DNA of 64,000 nucleotides from the NCBI RefSeq assembly GCF_003391135.1, contig NZ_CP031455.1, forward strand, positions 4,820,001 through 4,884,000, written 5' to 3'. The notes below the pieces were generated by a model, which saw only the letters and a list, made by a program, of their open reading frames with translations, searched no databases and had not been told where the DNA came from. Positions within the stretch are counted from its first letter, which is position 1, and every line of letters begins with the position of its first letter. The stretch comes from Streptoverticillium olivoreticuli subsp. olivoreticuli (lineage in GTDB: Bacteria; Actinomycetota; Actinomycetes; Streptomycetales; Streptomycetaceae). The position numbers and the translations under genes are program-made. Shown here one piece after another: positions 1 through 7,416 of the stretch.

Positions 1-12
1 ACTCTCCGTGAA
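1..12 (-). rRNA. 5' end of 16S rRNA (partial, runs off left edge)
   Basis: Read on the minus strand, the first bases give TTCACGGAGAGT, the start of Streptomyces 16S rRNA, which continues TTTGATCCTGG. Only the first dozen bases are inside the window. The exact mature 5' end cannot be fixed by eye. The upstream leader to the right supports the call. Confidence 0.82.
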
Positions 13-596
13 TGTTTACCCGTAATCGGGTGCGACACTCGCGTTGAGCGGCACAGCCAGGCGGAATAAGCCCGGCCGTGCACAGCGTCCTCGCTGTGTG
101 CCTTCCCTAAGGAAGGACTTTTTCAAAGGAACCGCGTCCCGGTCCAAAGAACCGGAGACGGGGTATTTTATAGTCTGGCGTTGACTTTTGGCACGCTGTT
201 GAGTTCTCAAGGAACGGACGCTTCCTTTGTACTCACCCTCTCGGGCTTTCCTCCGGGCGCTTCCCTTCGGTATTTCGTGTTTCCAACCTTACCAGATCCG
301 TTTCCCGGTCCGTTTCCGGTCCGAATTCCGTTTCCGGCCCCCTGTTGGAGCGGGGTTTCTCGCGCCTTCCGGCGTGATCACTACTTTAGCGTATTTCCCC
401 GGCGGCTCCTAATCGGAACCCGGTCCGGAATTCGGCACGCCGAAATCCATCCCGTTCAGGGATCATGCAGTAGAGATTGCCGCCGGTGCGGCGTGAGTGG
501 CCGCCCCAGAACCGTGAGGTCCGTGTGGCAACCCGGAGAACATTACCCATGGCCCCCGCCCCTGTCAACAGCCCAGGTGCCGGGGCCCGTACCGCC
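13..596 (-). promoter_or_regulatory. rrn operon leader and promoter region
   Basis: This 584-base stretch has no convincing gene. On the minus strand it leads into 16S rRNA. It carries a boxA-like antitermination element (191-210), two small hairpins near the 16S start (about 78-101, and 101-116 with a CTAA loop), and two candidate -10 boxes further upstream: TAAAGT (383-388, with TTAGGA 18 bases upstream) and TAAGGT (286-291, weak -35). The run from about 299 to 340 holds three near-copies of a TCCGTTTCCGG unit. Multiple tandem promoters are usual for Streptomyces rrn operons. The individual promoters here are inferences. Confidence 0.7.
191..210 (-). promoter_or_regulatory. boxA-like rRNA leader antitermination element
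   Basis: The minus strand reads TTGAGAACTCAACAGCGTGC. This matches the conserved TTGAGAACTCAA-type element found in actinobacterial rRNA leaders and spacers, where it is thought to load Nus antitermination factors. It lies about 180 bases ahead of the 16S start. Confidence 0.6.
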
Positions 597-1145
597 TCAG
601 TCCAGGTCGCTGAGCCGACCGCCAGCGTCCGGCTGGGCCCTCTCCACGCGGCGCAGCAGGCGGGTCAGCATCTCGCCCAGCCTGCCCCTCTCCTCCCCCG
701 AGAGGTCCTGGAGCAGCTCCTCCTCGAAGACCGAGGCCATCCGCATCGCCTCGAGCCACTTGGCTCGGCCGTCCTCGGTGATGCCGACGATGACGCGCAC
801 GCGGTTGTTCTCGTCGCGCTCGCGGGTGACGAGGCCCTCCGCGACCATGCGGTCGATGCGGTGGGTCATCGCGGCCGGGGTGAGGCCGAGTCGCTTGGCG
901 AGGTCGCCGGGGCCCATGCGGTAGGGGTCGCCGGCGAGGACGAGCGCCTTGAGGACCTCGAATTCCGCGTTGCTCAGTCCGAGCTCCGCCGTCTGCCGCC
1001 CGTACGCGACGTTCATGCGCCGGTTGAGGCGGCTGAGGGCGGAGACGACCTTCTCCACCTGGGGATCAAGGTCCTGGAACTCGCGCTGGTAGGCGGCGAT
1101 CTGCTCGTCGAGGCTCGGCTCGCGGGTGCCGGGGGTGTCAGCCAT
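597..1145 (-). CDS. MarR-family transcriptional regulator
   Basis: A 182-residue protein with a winged-helix MarR fold, a usual length for the family. Visible features are an N-terminal dimerisation helix, a recognition region around YRMGPGDLAKRLGLTPAAMT, and the wing with ERDENNRVRV, which fits the family D-x-R wing signature. It is divergent from an MFS efflux gene 133 bases away, the classical layout in which a MarR protein represses an adjacent drug exporter. From memory the S. coelicolor equivalent pair is SCO4122/SCO4121, where the MarR protein regulates the multidrug pump. The natural ligand cannot be read from sequence. A candidate operator lies between the two genes. Confidence 0.9.
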   Translation of the reverse strand: MADTPGTREPSLDEQIAAYQREFQDLDPQVEKVVSALSRLNRRMNVAYGRQTAELGLSNAEFEVLKALVLAGDPYRMGPGDLAKRLGLTPAAMTHRIDRMVAEGLVTRERDENNRVRVIVGITEDGRAKWLEAMRMASVFEEELLQDLSGEERGRLGEMLTRLLRRVERAQPDAGGRLSDLD

Positions 1146-1193
1146 GAGCCGCAGTATGACACGACTGATTGGCGCTAAAGCCCTTTGATGTGT

Positions 1194-1218
1194 ACTGTTT
1201 AGCTTCGAAGTTTACAGT
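1194..1218. promoter_or_regulatory. candidate MarR operator between marR and MFS genes
   Basis: The divergent intergenic region holds a 25-base imperfect inverted repeat: outer arms ACTGT (1194-1198) and ACAGT (1214-1218) around a perfect CTTCGAAG palindrome (1203-1210). A second short palindrome, TGAAG-T-CTTCA, follows at 1219-1229. Size and position fit a MarR dimer site. This is inference from symmetry. Confidence 0.5.
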
Positions 1219-1278
1219 TGAAGTCTTCAGGCTTGGACTGTCCGCCTCCACCCCATCCTCTTCTCTCGACCTAGGTAG

Positions 1279-2595
1279 GTGAGTGTGACCACCGCGATGG
1301 GCGCAGCACTGCGCCGGATCCAGCTGGGCAACGCGCTGAGCGCGTTCGGCAACGGCTTCACGGTTCCGTTCCTGTTCATTTACGTGTCTCAGGTGCGGAA
1401 CCTCGGCGCGAGTACGGCCGGCATCGTGCTCGCGACCTTCGCCGTGGCCGCGCTCGTCGTGCTGCCCCTCACCGGTCGGGTCATCGACCGGCGGGGCCCG
1501 CTGCCCGTCGCCATCGCCGGTACGGTCTCCGCCGCCATCGGCTCCATGGGCCTCGGCCTGGCCGACAGCCAGTCGCTCGTCGTCGCCGCGGCCGCCGCGC
1601 TCGGTGCGGGTATCGCGGTGATCCAGCCCTCGCTGGCCACGATGATCGTGTGGTGCTCGACGCCGACCACGCGCTCGCGCGCCTTCGCGATGCAGTTCTT
1701 CCTGAACAACCTCGGCCTCGGCGTCGGCGGACTGCTGGGCGGGCAGCTCGTGGACACGTCGGACCCGTCGAGCTTCGTGCGGCTCTTCGCGATCGAGTCC
1801 GCGATGTTCCTGGTGCTGGGCGCGGCCATCGCGACCGTACGACTGCCGAAGGTGCCCAAGGTCGAGGACGCCGTGCCGACCGACGAGTCGGCCAAGGGCG
1901 GATGGCGGTCCCTGACCGCGGACCGGGCCATGGTGCAGCTGTGCGTCCTGGGCTTCGTGATGTTCTTCGCCTGCTACGGGCAGTTCGAGTCGGGGCTCGC
2001 GGCCTTCGCCGTCGAGGTGACCCGGATCTCGCCCGCGACGCTCGGCATCGCTCTCGCGGCGAACACGGCTGCCATAGTGCTGGCGCAGTTCGTGGTGCTG
2101 AAGCTGGTCGAGCGGCGGCGGCGCAGCCGGGTGATCGCGCTGGTCGGGCTGATCTGGACCGTGGCGTGGATCGCGGCGGGCGTCTCGGGGCTCATGCCGG
2201 GTGCGCACGGTGTGGCGACCGCGCTGTTGATCTCGACGTACGCGCTCTTCGGCATCGGTGAGTCGATGCTGTCGCCGACAATGGCCCCGCTGGTGGCCGA
2301 CCTGGCTCCGGCGCGGCTGGTGGGTCAGTACAACTCGGCCTTCGCCCTGGTGAAGCAGCTGGCGCTGGCGGTGGGCCCCGCGGTGGGTGGTCTGATGGCC
2401 GGTGGCGGGATGTACGTCGCGTACATCGCGATGCTGATCGTCTGCTCGCTGGGCATCAGCGCGCTGGCGCTGCGGATGGGCCGCCGGTTGACCCCGGAGC
2501 AGGAGACCCCGCTGCGGGCTTCCGCTGCGCGTACCGAGACTGCGGATAGGGCCGTGGTTGTCGAGAAGGCCGATCGGACGCCCGTCTCCGTGTGA
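1279..2595 (+). CDS. MFS multidrug efflux transporter
   Basis: A 438-residue major facilitator superfamily protein with about 12 hydrophobic segments. The cytoplasmic loop GRVIDRRGPLPVAIAG after helix 2 matches the MFS motif-A position (G-x-x-x-D-R-x-G). It starts at GTG 1279, close behind AGGTAGGT. It is divergent from the MarR gene and probably repressed by it. By family and synteny (S. coelicolor SCO4121, from memory) it exports drugs, driven by the proton gradient. Substrates cannot be deduced from this sequence. The gene ends 55 bases before a very strong bidirectional terminator. Confidence 0.9.
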   Translation: MSVTTAMGAALRRIQLGNALSAFGNGFTVPFLFIYVSQVRNLGASTAGIVLATFAVAALVVLPLTGRVIDRRGPLPVAIAGTVSAAIGSMGLGLADSQSLVVAAAAALGAGIAVIQPSLATMIVWCSTPTTRSRAFAMQFFLNNLGLGVGGLLGGQLVDTSDPSSFVRLFAIESAMFLVLGAAIATVRLPKVPKVEDAVPTDESAKGGWRSLTADRAMVQLCVLGFVMFFACYGQFESGLAAFAVEVTRISPATLGIALAANTAAIVLAQFVVLKLVERRRRSRVIALVGLIWTVAWIAAGVSGLMPGAHGVATALLISTYALFGIGESMLSPTMAPLVADLAPARLVGQYNSAFALVKQLALAVGPAVGGLMAGGGMYVAYIAMLIVCSLGISALALRMGRRLTPEQETPLRASAARTETADRAVVVEKADRTPVSV

Positions 2596-2649
2596 TGCCT
2601 CCCCCAGGCACACAATCACGGTGCATAAATTCGCTGCACATATATACGA

Positions 2650-2695
2650 GAGAGCGGCTGTGGCCCGGAAGCGTTTCCGGGCCACAGCCGCTCTC
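2650..2695. terminator. bidirectional terminator hairpin
   Basis: A perfect 21-bp stem (2650-2670 with 2675-2695) around a GCGT loop. It sits between the convergent MFS gene and the PP2C phosphatase gene, ending 1 base before the latter's stop codon. It probably ends transcription from both sides. Confidence 0.85.
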
Positions 2696-2696
2696 G

Positions 2697-4445
2697 TCAT
2701 GTGTGACCCGCGGGGAGGGCGAATTCGCACCAGACGGCCTTGCCGCCGCCCGGTGTGCGCCGTGAACCCCAGGACGAGGCGATGGTCGCGATGATCGAGA
2801 TGCCGCGGCCCGCCTCGTCGGCGGGCTCGGCGCGACGGCGGCGGGGCAGGTGGTCGTCCCCGTCGGTGACCTCGATGATCAGGCGGCGGTCGGTGCGGCG
2901 CAGCCGCAGCCTCATGGGCGGTGTGCCGTGCTGGAGGGAATTGGCCACGAGCTCGCTGGCGGCAAGGACGCCCAGGTCGCGCAGCTCGGTCGGGAAGCGC
3001 CAGCTGACCAGGACTCCCGAGGCGAAGGCACGCGCGCGTGGCGCCGCTTCGATGCCGCCGAGCAGTTCGAGGGCGGCGTTGTGGAACAGCTCGGCGTCGT
3101 GGCCGGTGCGGGCGGGGTGCTGGAGGACGAGCATGGCGACGTCGTCGTCGTGCTCGTCGGTCACGCCGAGGGCGCGCATCAGCCGGTCGCACATGACCTG
3201 GGGCGATCCGGTGGCTCCGGAGAAGGCGCGCTCCAGGGCCTCGACGCCCTCGTAGATGTCCTCGTTGCGCCGCTCGACGAGGCCGTCCGTATAGAGGACG
3301 GCGCTGGAGCCGGGGCCGAGGGGCATGGTGCCGGAGGTGTGCACCCAGCCGCCGGTGCCGAGCGGTGGGCCGGTGGGCTCGGCGGCGCGGCGGACCGTGC
3401 CGTCGGGGTCGCGCACGAGGATGGGCAGGTGGCCCGCCGAGGCGTAGACGAGGCGGCCCTCGTTGGGGTCGTGGACGGCGTAGACGCAGGTGGCGATCTG
3501 TGTCGCGTCGATCTCGGTGGCGAGGCCGTCGAGCAGCTGGAGGACCTCGTGCGGTGGCAGGTCGAGGCGGGCATAGGCCCGGACGGCCGTGCGGAGCTGA
3601 CCCATGACGGCCGCGGCGCGCACTCCGCGGCCCATGACGTCGCCGATGACGAGTGCCGTACGGCCGGCGCCGAGGGTGATGACGTCGTACCAGTCGCCGC
3701 CGACGGCGGTGTCCTTCCCGCCGGGCTGGTACGTCGCGGCGACGCGCAGGTCGTCGGGCTGTTCGAGCTCCTGCGGGAGGAGGCTCCGCTGGAGGGTCAC
3801 CGCGGCTTCGCGCTGGCGGCGCTCGCTCGCGCGCAGCCGCTCGGCGGCCTCGACCTGGTCGGTGACGTCGGCGGCGAAGACGAGCACGCCCGGCTGGGTG
3901 GCGTCGTGGGGGCCGACCTCGATCGGGGAGCAGGTGAAGGTGTAGTACCCGTGGCGGGTGTCGGGCTCGGCGCCCGTCGGCGTGTCGGCGCCGGTGGTCC
4001 GCGCGTCGGCCGTGACGCGGCGGGACTTGACCGTACGGGGCCTGCCGCTGCGCAGGACCTGGTCCATGAGGGGGAGCAGGCCGAGCTCGGTGAGCTCCGG
4101 GAGGGCCTCGCGGGCGGGGGCGCCGGGGGTGCGCGGGCCGAAGAGGGCGGCGTAGGCGTCGTTGACGTAGGCGACGCGGTGGTCGGGGCCGTAGACGACG
4201 ACGGCGAGGGCCGGCACCTGGCCGAGGATGTCGTGGACGGAGAGGCCGGCGAGGCTGGGGACGGGGTCGTCGGGGCCGGGCGGGGCGGACGGCGTGGTCT
4301 CGGCGCGGGCGGCGGGCACGGAGCCGGCGGTCGCGGGCGTGGGCTGGGGTGCGGTGGCCCGGTCGGCGCGCTCCATGCGTTCGGCGCGTGCGGCGGCTCG
4401 GCGCTGCGTTCCTGGGAGTCGGGCGCTCCAGCGGGTGAAGTTCAC
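2697..4445 (-). CDS. PAS - PP2C (SpoIIE) phosphatase - HATPase regulator
   Basis: A 582-residue cytoplasmic signalling protein. A PAS sensor domain lies at about residues 50-180, with a short coiled linker of repeated Glu/Arg residues after it. A SpoIIE-type PP2C phosphatase (about 210-430) shows AVGGDWYDV and GDVMGRG, the metal-binding Asp motifs. A C-terminal RsbW/SpoIIAB-like GHKL ATPase (about 450-575) shows ELVANSLQHG (N-box) and DEAGRGISII (G box). This three-part design is common in Streptomyces and is thought to control anti-sigma/anti-anti-sigma partners. No partner gene is adjacent. GTG start at 4445 with GAGGT upstream. The signal sensed is unknown. Confidence 0.9.
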   Translation of the reverse strand: MNFTRWSARLPGTQRRAAARAERMERADRATAPQPTPATAGSVPAARAETTPSAPPGPDDPVPSLAGLSVHDILGQVPALAVVVYGPDHRVAYVNDAYAALFGPRTPGAPAREALPELTELGLLPLMDQVLRSGRPRTVKSRRVTADARTTGADTPTGAEPDTRHGYYTFTCSPIEVGPHDATQPGVLVFAADVTDQVEAAERLRASERRQREAAVTLQRSLLPQELEQPDDLRVAATYQPGGKDTAVGGDWYDVITLGAGRTALVIGDVMGRGVRAAAVMGQLRTAVRAYARLDLPPHEVLQLLDGLATEIDATQIATCVYAVHDPNEGRLVYASAGHLPILVRDPDGTVRRAAEPTGPPLGTGGWVHTSGTMPLGPGSSAVLYTDGLVERRNEDIYEGVEALERAFSGATGSPQVMCDRLMRALGVTDEHDDDVAMLVLQHPARTGHDAELFHNAALELLGGIEAAPRARAFASGVLVSWRFPTELRDLGVLAASELVANSLQHGTPPMRLRLRRTDRRLIIEVTDGDDHLPRRRRAEPADEAGRGISIIATIASSWGSRRTPGGGKAVWCEFALPAGHT

Positions 4446-4711
4446 AGACGGTTACCTCGCGGAGTCGTTCCGGGCCAGCTCGGCGACGTGTCCTGGCTGA
4501 GCCGCGCGCCCGGCGCGGGGCCGCGGTTGGCGGTACGGGGGCCTGTCCCCGGGGGAATGCTGCAAACGTCCGGATCCTCGTCGTCGTTACTCTTCGCAGA
4601 TACGAGCCCACCCATGGTCACACGACCAGTGTGGCCGACGGGACTGACATTCGTCAGACGTCGGCCCCCTGTCGGGGAGTTCCCGGCTCCGCCACGGGGC
4701 CGGGACCTGCC

Positions 4712-6055
4712 TCAACTCGCTTCCGGGTGACGGCCGGTGTCCGCGGCGAGTTCGAACTCGGCGCGCGGGTTCTCCAGCGAGCCGAGCGAGACGATCTCAC
4801 GTTTGAACAGCCCCGTGAGGGTCCATTCGGCGAGGACGCGCGCCTTTCTGTTGAAGGTGGGGATCCTGCTGAGGTGGTAGGCGCGGTGCATGAACCAGGC
4901 GGGGTAGCCCTTGAGCTTCTTTCCGTAGACCTGTGCGACGCCCTTGTGCAGGCCGAGCGAGGCGACGGAGCCGACGTACTTGTGGGCGTAGTCCTTGAGC
5001 GGTTCGCCGCGCAGTGAGGCGAGGACGTTCCGGGCGAGGACCTTGGACTGGCGGACGGCGTGCTGGGCGTTGGGGGCGCACTCCTTGCCGGGCTCCTCGG
5101 CCGTGACGTCCGGGACGGCCGCCGCGTCGCCCGCGGCCCACGCGTGTTCGACACCCGCCACGGTGAGGGCCGCGGTGCATTTGAGGCGGCCGCGTCCGTC
5201 GAGCGGGAGGTCGGTGGCGGCGAGGATCGGGTGCGGCTTGACGCCGGCGGTCCACACGAGCGTCCGGGTGGGGAAGCGGGAGCCGTCGCTGAGGACGGCG
5301 ATCCGGTCCACGCAGGAGTCCAGGCGGGTGTCGAGCCGTACGTCGATGTTGCGGCCGCGCAGCTCGCGGAGCGCGTAGCGGCCCATCTCCTCGCCGACCT
5401 CGGGGAGGATGCGCCCGGACGCCTCGACGAGGACGAACTTCAGGTCGTCGGGCCGCACGTTGTGGTAGTAGCGGGCGGCGTAGCGGGCCATGTCCTCCAG
5501 CTCGGCGAGCGCTTCGACGCCCGCGTAGCCGCCGCCGACGAAGACGAAGGTGAGGGCGGCGTCGCGGACGTCGGGGTCACGGGTGGAGGAGGCGATGTCC
5601 ATCTGTTCGAGCACGTGGTTGCGCAGGCCGATGGCTTCCTCGACCGTCTTGAAGCCGATGCCGTGCTCGGCGAGGCCCGGGACCGGCAGGGTGCGGGAGA
5701 TGGAGCCGGGCGCGAGGATCAGCTCGTCGTAGTGCACCTCGATGGCGCCGGTGCCGTCCTCGCGGGTGGCGAGGGTGCTGATGGTCGCGGTCCGCTTGGC
5801 GTGGTCGACGGAGGTGGCCTCGCCGATGACGACCTGGCACTTGGGCAGCGTGCGGCGCAGCGGGACGACGACGTGGCGGGGCGAGATGGAGCCGGCCGCG
5901 GCCTCGGGGAGGAAGGGCTGGTAGGTCATGTACGGCTCGGGGTCGATCACGATGACGTGGGCCTCGCCCCGCCTGAGCTTTCGCTGGAGCCGGAGAGCGG
6001 TGTACATCCCGACGTAGCCGCCGCCGACGATCAGAATGCGCGCCGGTTCCTTCAC
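4712..6055 (-). CDS. ndh: type II NADH dehydrogenase (NDH-2)
   Basis: A 447-residue FAD flavoprotein that passes electrons from NADH to menaquinone at the inner face of the membrane without pumping protons. It has two Rossmann motifs: GGGYVG near the start (FAD) and FVFVGGGYAGVEALAEL in the middle (NADH). The C-terminal part has the family pattern VASLGLHKGVAQVYGKKLKG. An open frame extends further upstream, but the GTG at 6055 is preceded by GAGGAGGGG at good spacing and the protein then begins directly with the FAD fold, so this start is preferred. It is divergent from atrA, as in S. coelicolor (SCO4119, from memory). Confidence 0.93.
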   Translation of the reverse strand: MKEPARILIVGGGYVGMYTALRLQRKLRRGEAHVIVIDPEPYMTYQPFLPEAAAGSISPRHVVVPLRRTLPKCQVVIGEATSVDHAKRTATISTLATREDGTGAIEVHYDELILAPGSISRTLPVPGLAEHGIGFKTVEEAIGLRNHVLEQMDIASSTRDPDVRDAALTFVFVGGGYAGVEALAELEDMARYAARYYHNVRPDDLKFVLVEASGRILPEVGEEMGRYALRELRGRNIDVRLDTRLDSCVDRIAVLSDGSRFPTRTLVWTAGVKPHPILAATDLPLDGRGRLKCTAALTVAGVEHAWAAGDAAAVPDVTAEEPGKECAPNAQHAVRQSKVLARNVLASLRGEPLKDYAHKYVGSVASLGLHKGVAQVYGKKLKGYPAWFMHRAYHLSRIPTFNRKARVLAEWTLTGLFKREIVSLGSLENPRAEFELAADTGRHPEAS

Positions 6056-6457
6056 CAGGGCCCCTCCTCGCGATGTCGCCCGGCCCGAGGGGTCCGCGGC
6101 CGGGATGCCGGGTCGCCCGGCCGGGCACAGCTTCTTCCCATGACGCACCGCCGACGGGCGTTTGTCCACAGGCCCTGCGAAATGTATGACCGGTCGCGGA
6201 GCTGATCCCTCCATGGCCGGAGCCCGGGTTCGAGGAACAAATGAGCAGGTCAGCCCCGATGTCATGGGGTTGTGGGGTGGTGCGGAAACGGGGCGGGTGG
6301 GGCTCGTACTCCAATCGGGGGCGGCCTGTGCGGAACTACCCCTTCTTTCTTGACCGGGGCTCAACTATGTTCGTACTTCGTCGGGGTGTCAGAGACGTGC
6401 TCCGACAGTCAGGGCGGGGAGTCTCCGGGGGGAGACGTCATAACCGGGGGATCACAT
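6056..6457. promoter_or_regulatory. ndh/atrA divergent promoter region
   Basis: This 402-base intergenic stretch must hold both promoters. It contains a TTGACC at about 6352 on the plus strand, but no -10 box at proper spacing that I trust. Just ahead of atrA lies a GGAGTCTCC-GGGGGGAGAC segment with partial dyad symmetry (about 6419-6435), a possible operator. No gene is credible here. Confidence 0.5.
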
Positions 6458-7195
6458 ATGCACATTCAGGGCTCTCATTGGTCGACCGCTGTCGCGTCCG
6501 CCGACGCCAACGGCGGCCGGAGCACTCCGTTGCGCGTGGACGCGCAGCGCAACCTCGAACATGTCCTGCGGGCGGCTCGCGAGGTCTTCGGCGAGCTGGG
6601 GTACGGGGCGCCGATGGAGGACGTGGCGCGCCGGGCCCGGGTGGGTGTCGGGACGGTGTACCGCCGTTTCCCGAGCAAGGACGTACTGGTGCGGCGGATA
6701 GCCGAGGAGGAGACGGCTCGGCTGACCGAGCAGGCGCGGACGGCGCTGGGCCAGGAGGACGAGCCGTGGTCGGCTCTCTCCCGGTTCCTGCGCACGTCGG
6801 TGGCCTCGGGCGCGGGGCGGCTGCTGCCGCCGCAGGTGCTGCGCGTCGGTGTCGACGTGGACGCCGAGGAGCAGGTCGAGGCCCGGGTGCCGCAGCAGCG
6901 GCAGCCGGGGGTCACCGGGGGCCAGCTGCATGAACTGCGGCTGGTCGAGCAGCGGTCGGCTCCGGTCGCCGAGCGCGAGGACTCCGGCGCCGCGGCGCTG
7001 CTGGAGGTCGTCGGGCGGCTGGTGGACCGGGCACGGGCGGCGGGTCAGCTGCGCGCCGATGTGACGGTCGCCGATGTGCTGCTGGTGATAGCGACGGCCG
7101 CGCCCTCGCTGCCGGACGCGGTGCAGCAGGCGGCCGCCTCCTCGCGGCTGCTGGACATCCTCCTCGAGGGGCTCCGGTCCCGGCCGTCGGAGTAG
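6458..7195 (+). CDS. atrA: TetR-family regulator AtrA
   Basis: A 245-residue TetR-type repressor/activator. The N-terminal HTH contains RAAREVFGELGYGAPMEDVA and VGTVYRRFPSKDVLV. The rest is the ligand-binding helical domain. It closely resembles AtrA, which in S. coelicolor activates actII-ORF4 (actinorhodin) and in S. griseus activates adpA. Its place beside ndh is also the AtrA context (SCO4118, from memory). Start at ATG 6458 with GGGGG upstream; the longer frame back to 6272 lacks a good ribosome-binding site. A perfect hairpin follows the gene. The identity of the antibiotic genes it controls here is unknown. Confidence 0.88.
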   Translation: MHIQGSHWSTAVASADANGGRSTPLRVDAQRNLEHVLRAAREVFGELGYGAPMEDVARRARVGVGTVYRRFPSKDVLVRRIAEEETARLTEQARTALGQEDEPWSALSRFLRTSVASGAGRLLPPQVLRVGVDVDAEEQVEARVPQQRQPGVTGGQLHELRLVEQRSAPVAEREDSGAAALLEVVGRLVDRARAAGQLRADVTVADVLLVIATAAPSLPDAVQQAAASSRLLDILLEGLRSRPSE

Positions 7196-7234
7196 TCACC
7201 GCGAAAGCCTGCGGGCGAGCGTTTCCGTGACGGG

Positions 7235-7258
7235 CGCGCCCAAGTCGCCTTGGGCGCG
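7235..7258 (+). terminator. atrA terminator hairpin
   Basis: A perfect 10-bp stem, CGCGCCCAAG with CTTGGGCGCG, around a TCGC loop, 40 bases after the atrA stop codon. A weak T run (TT) follows. Confidence 0.7.
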
Positions 7259-7416
7259 TTCGGAAAATTCTTCCCCGTTCGGGTGGCGGCCAGTGTTCCG
7301 GATGTCCTGGGACGCCCCGGACGAGTGGTTGATGCGCATGCCGGGGTGGTGACGGCCGACACTGTGCCACGCTTCTACGGTGTTCGGGTGCGCTGGCATG
7401 TACAGGGGCCGCCGCT

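Noticed and set aside
181..924. Plus-strand frame across the rrn leader and marR
   Set aside because: Its first part is rRNA leader sequence and the rest is antisense to marR.
1138..4611. Very long minus-strand open frame of 1,157 codons
   Set aside because: It is a GC-skew shadow of the PP2C and MFS genes in another frame, Arg/Pro-rich and without family resemblance.
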